DNA of 17,887 nucleotides from Deltaproteobacteria bacterium. Its GTDB lineage: Bacteria > Myxococcota > UBA796 > SXON01. Under the pieces are notes generated by a model. That model worked only from the letters and a program-made list of their open reading frames with translations, ran no database searches and was not told where the DNA came from. The DNA lies in the NCBI GenBank assembly GCA_947483545.1, contig CANKNP010000064.1:1-17887 (forward strand), read 5' to 3'. The position numbers and the translations under genes are program-made. The stretch's first letter is position 1, and each line of letters opens with the position of its first letter. Below are positions 15,810-17,887 of the stretch, piece after piece.

Positions 15810-16040
15810 ATGTCCGCAGCGTCCATGTCCCTCCCCCCGTCGTTTCTGATTGACACCCTGAGCGACGCACCCGCCGTGCGCGTCGCCGCTCCCCCGGTCG
15901 CCGCCATGCCGATGTTCGCCGTGATCGCCACGCCTCTGCTGACCTCCACCGACTTGGTCCGCCTGGTCGCGTGTGCCGCCCTGAGCTGGTGGGCCTCCCC
16001 GTTTGTGCTCTCCGGATCGCTGTGGTTCGCCACGCGGTGA
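15810..16040 (+). CDS. Small hydrophobic protein of unknown function
   Basis: A 76-residue frame with nearly all codons ending in G or C, the strongest coding signal in this area. A GGAG ribosome-binding site lies 6 bp before the ATG at 15810; an in-frame GTG at 15789 is a less likely start. Hydrophobic stretches around VAAMPMFAVIATPLL and VRLVACAALSWWASPFVL could form one or two membrane segments. I do not recognise a family. It lies just upstream of, and divergent from, the kinase relic. Confidence 0.45.
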   Translation: MSAASMSLPPSFLIDTLSDAPAVRVAAPPVAAMPMFAVIATPLLTSTDLVRLVACAALSWWASPFVLSGSLWFATR

Positions 16041-16094
16041 TCCTGAGGGTGACCCGACGCGGTGATGCTACCCATGGTGTCGCCCCGTCAGCCC

Positions 16095-16730
16095 TCAGGG
16101 CTGCGCGACTCCCGTCACGACAGGCTCGGGCGCCGCCGGCGGTGGCCCCCACCACTCCGACAGGTCGAACTCCACGGCGTCAAACGGCCGGATCCGGGCC
16201 ATGCCGTCTCCGTCCACGCCGCCGTGGAACCGCCACCCCACGCCGTCGTGCTCATACACCTCGACCGACCGCAGCGTCGGATCCACGAGCCAGGCCCAGC
16301 GAACCCCGGCCCGGCCGTACCACTCCATCTTCCGGATCCGGTCGTGGTTCGCCGTGGAGGGCGACAGGACCTCGCAGATCCAGTCGGGCGCCAGCTCGAA
16401 CGCGGCGATGTCGGGCACCTCGGGGAGTCGGGAGCGCCGCCAGCCCGCGAGATCCGGGACGAGGACGAGGTCCGTGGGTGCGAGCGGACCCAGATGCAGC
16501 TCCGGCTCGTCCAGGATGATCCAGCCGCCAGGCCCAGCCCCCGGCTTTCGTTTGCCGAACGCCGTGCGGACATCTGCCCCGATGCCGCTGGACGCATCCG
16601 CGTGGACATTTCTGGGCCTCGGCATGGCATAGATCTCGCCGTCGATCAGCTCGACGACGAGGTGTGCGGGCATCGCGAGGAGGTCCGCGTACGTTGCCCG
16701 GCGATGCGAGGGGAGGGCAGCAGCTTCCAT
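16095..16730 (-). CDS. Uma2-family (DUF820) putative endonuclease
   Basis: A 211-residue member of the Uma2/DUF820 family, PD-(D/E)XK-fold proteins that are abundant in cyanobacteria and myxobacteria; their biological role is poorly known. Family landmarks: ELIDGEIYAMPRP (E27), H43 in NVHADASSG, the acidic strand LDEPEL (E75), APTDLVLVPDLAGW (D87, D93), DWICEVLSPSTANHD (E120), then KMEWYGRAGVRWAWLVDP. The ATG at 16730 gives normal family length; an in-frame extension to 16841 lacks family sequence. The stop codon lies inside a short palindrome (CAGCCCT-C-AGGGCTG). It looks full length and uninterrupted. Confidence 0.9.
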   Translation of the reverse strand: MEAAALPSHRRATYADLLAMPAHLVVELIDGEIYAMPRPRNVHADASSGIGADVRTAFGKRKPGAGPGGWIILDEPELHLGPLAPTDLVLVPDLAGWRRSRLPEVPDIAAFELAPDWICEVLSPSTANHDRIRKMEWYGRAGVRWAWLVDPTLRSVEVYEHDGVGWRFHGGVDGDGMARIRPFDAVEFDLSEWWGPPPAAPEPVVTGVAQP

Positions 16731-16894
16731 TTGCGCATTGTACCTACTGTGCGCGTGCAGCAACAGGGCGGCGTCGAACACATCCTCCGGCCGGTGCTGG
16801 TTCGTAGCGGGCGGGGGCCAGCCCGGGCGCTGCGCACACATCGGTGCTCCAAAGTCTTGGAATCACTTGACCTGGAGCCGGGCTGGCCCAAAAC

Positions 16895-16969
16895 GCACCG
16901 TTACAGGTGGAAAGCGGCGGGTCCGGCGTCTTCGACGGGGCCGCTGCTTTCCACCGGTAGGAACGGTGC
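16895..16969. repeat. Long imperfect inverted repeat (hairpin A)
   Basis: The left arm 16895-16918 (GCACCGTT...GGTGGAAAGC..GGC) pairs with the right arm 16940-16969 around a 21-nt loop. GCACCGTT and GGTGGAAAGC are exactly complementary; the right arm carries a few extra bases. The gap between the Uma2 start and 17123 (392 bp) shows no gene and is dominated by this hairpin and the two that follow. Confidence 0.7.
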
Positions 16970-16976
16970 AAAGGAA

Positions 16977-17020
16977 CCGCCGATCCGGTCGCGAGGTTCG
17001 CCGAGCGCACGGATCGGCGG
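16977..17020. repeat. Perfect 11-bp inverted repeat (hairpin B)
   Basis: CCGCCGATCCG (16977-16987) and CGGATCGGCGG (17010-17020) are exact reverse complements around a 22-nt loop. The repeat begins 8 bp after hairpin A ends. Confidence 0.7.
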
Positions 17021-17076
17021 CGCCGCCCGATTCGAACGGCCGGCTCACGGCGGTGGTGGCGCGGTGGCCCCGGGTG

Positions 17077-17102
17077 CGAGGCCGCCGGCTGCGGCGGCCT
17101 CG
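17077..17102 (-). terminator. Perfect GC hairpin (hairpin C), probable 3' stem of the 17545 gene
   Basis: CGAGGCCGCCG, loop GCTG, CGGCGGCCTCG: an 11-bp perfect stem 21 bp beyond the stop of the minus-strand membrane-protein gene. There is no T-tract, so it is a terminator-like or RNA-stabilising stem rather than a textbook intrinsic terminator. Confidence 0.5.
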
Positions 17103-17122
17103 TCACGCGACCAACCTCGGTT

Positions 17123-17545
17123 TCACCACCACGAAGTTGGGTTGCTGGCTGCAGCCGAGCTCGACTCTCCCATCACCGCGCCACTGAGCGCGGCGCGCAT
17201 CCACGGCAATCCGGCGGAGAACCCAATGGTGCCCATGATCCACGTAATGCCGAGAAAAAAAAGGCCGTGCACCAGCGTGAACGCGAAGACGAGCGGATGC
17301 ACGCTGGCGATGACGTCCACACGGCAGTGACCGTCGATCTCGGTGACGGTGCCGTTGATGCGCGGCCGCCAGGAGTTCCGCAGGTGTTGCCCGCGCACCC
17401 TCGTCACCAGGAAGCCGGCTTCGTCCAGCTTTCCCACGATTCGGCCGTCCGCGAACGCCGACTCCAGGTTCGCGCGCACCGTTCGCGCCGGCAGCGGCAC
17501 GGTGTCCGACCAGGTTGTCTTGAGTGCCCAGTGGAGCGTCATCAT
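17123..17545 (-). CDS. Small membrane protein of unknown function
   Basis: A 140-residue protein with a cytoplasmic-looking N-terminal half containing NSWRPRINGTVTEIDG, then a long hydrophobic stretch at about 83-108 (HPLVFAFTLVHGLFFLGITWIMG) and a second weaker one near 110-125. The arrangement of a conserved W-x-P...G strand followed by an HP motif and a membrane helix resembles small hypothetical proteins in other bacteria, but I cannot name a family. The start is ATG 17545 or the adjacent ATG 17542. Hairpin C follows its stop. Its last codons include a 22-bp sequence nearly repeated at 15699. Confidence 0.65.
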   Translation of the reverse strand: MMTLHWALKTTWSDTVPLPARTVRANLESAFADGRIVGKLDEAGFLVTRVRGQHLRNSWRPRINGTVTEIDGHCRVDVIASVHPLVFAFTLVHGLFFLGITWIMGTIGFSAGLPWMRAALSGAVMGESSSAAASNPTSWW

Positions 17546-17661
17546 GGAAACTCGGTGAGGTTCTTGAACCAGCTCATCGGGAGGGCGCTAACCCGGGACC
17601 CGACCGGACCAGCGAGGTTTAGTCGCTCGTCACGGCGGGAGCCGATGTTCTTTCCGGTGCG
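17546..17661. other. Upstream region of the 17545 gene, no gene seen
   Basis: No convincing coding frame. A minus-strand frame ends here overlapping the 17545 start as ATGA, but its third-position bias is weaker than in neighbouring genes and it runs across a repeat copy. Confidence 0.4.
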
Positions 17662-17864
17662 ATGAACGCCGAGGACAGATCGCCCGTCTCTCTCCGTGCG
17701 ACGGGCGGCTTGGAGCCGTGGAGAGTCGGTCGAATCGGGCCGTGGAACGCCGCTGATCATCGGAAGGGTCGCCCGGGGCGGGATCCGCGTTCATCCATAC
17801 CCCCTTGCCATGAACGCCGAGGGCACAGATCCCCGCATGATGAACGCCGAGGGCCTAGATCCCC
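17662..17864. repeat. Dispersed and tandem ATGAACGCCGAGG repeats
   Basis: Copies start at 17662 (diverged), 17810 and 17840. The last two share 25 bp with only two or three differences and have a 30-bp period. A partial inverted copy (GCGTTCAT) lies near 17788. The sequence resembles intergenic ACGCCGAGG/ACAGA-type repeats I recall from large environmental genomes; that is memory, not a search. Confidence 0.6.
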
Positions 17865-17887
17865 CACATCCTCCGCCTCCACGTTCA

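Noticed and set aside
16731..16841. N-terminal extension of the Uma2 frame
   Set aside because: It lacks family sequence, and the ATG at 16730 gives the usual family length.
17542..17760. Minus-strand frame overlapping the 17545 start as ATGA
   Set aside because: Third-position bias is weaker than in neighbouring genes, it crosses a repeat copy and has no recognisable motif; kept only as a possibility.
17810..17864. Possible CRISPR array
   Set aside because: Two 25-bp copies separated by only 5 bp leave no spacer, and no cas gene is seen.

Overview
The window is high-GC DNA with strong G/C bias at third codon positions. It most likely comes from the Myxococcota (Polyangia-like) or a close deltaproteobacterial lineage. 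Four things point there: a secreted lipase ending in a MYXO-CTERM-type tail, a ferritin-like protein of a myxobacterial type, exported proteins with Asp/Thr/Gly linkers, and a high density of lipoproteins and outer-membrane barrels. This assignment is inferred from protein features; no rRNA or other marker is present.

Layout. (1) 1-1724, minus strand: a diiron ferritin-like protein gene followed by a secreted beta-propeller-like protein cut by the window edge. (2) 1831-3650, plus: an FG-GAP/CARDB surface lipoprotein whose reading frame breaks near 2162. (3) 3666-4647, minus: a scrap of a PD-(D/E)XK nuclease-like gene and a secreted DUF4846 protein. (4) 4703-7373, plus: a tightly coupled operon of glutathione synthase (gshB), an exported TPR protein and a SCO1/SenC-type lipoprotein, then a small frame-broken lipoprotein at 7500-7777. 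(5) 7821-10441, plus: a good sigma70-like promoter, a lipoprotein and an outer-membrane barrel overlapping by one base, then a perfect hairpin. (6) 10712-15142, plus: a second promoter and a coupled trio of outer-membrane barrel, alpha/beta-hydrolase lipoprotein and lipase with a C-terminal sorting tail. (7) 15143-17887: a poorer region with a protein-kinase relic, a small unknown gene, a Uma2-family gene, a cluster of three hairpins, a small membrane protein gene and a short repeat family.

How the genes work together. Most genes encode cell-envelope proteins (periplasm, outer membrane, surface). The two barrel operons each pair a barrel with exported partners: a lipoprotein with possible beta-sandwich domains in one, two hydrolases in the other. 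The second looks like an ester or lipid scavenging unit. The gshB-TPR-SCO1 operon combines thiol synthesis with a thiol/copper-handling lipoprotein, which suggests redox or metal homeostasis.

I do not see a defence island, CRISPR array, intact mobile element, rRNA or tRNA. The most unusual signals are: two separate -1-type frame breaks at short homopolymers; a set of signal peptides with no basic residue before the hydrophobic core; the hairpin cluster at 16895-17102; and a 22-bp near-identical direct repeat bracketing the small-gene/Uma2 segment.
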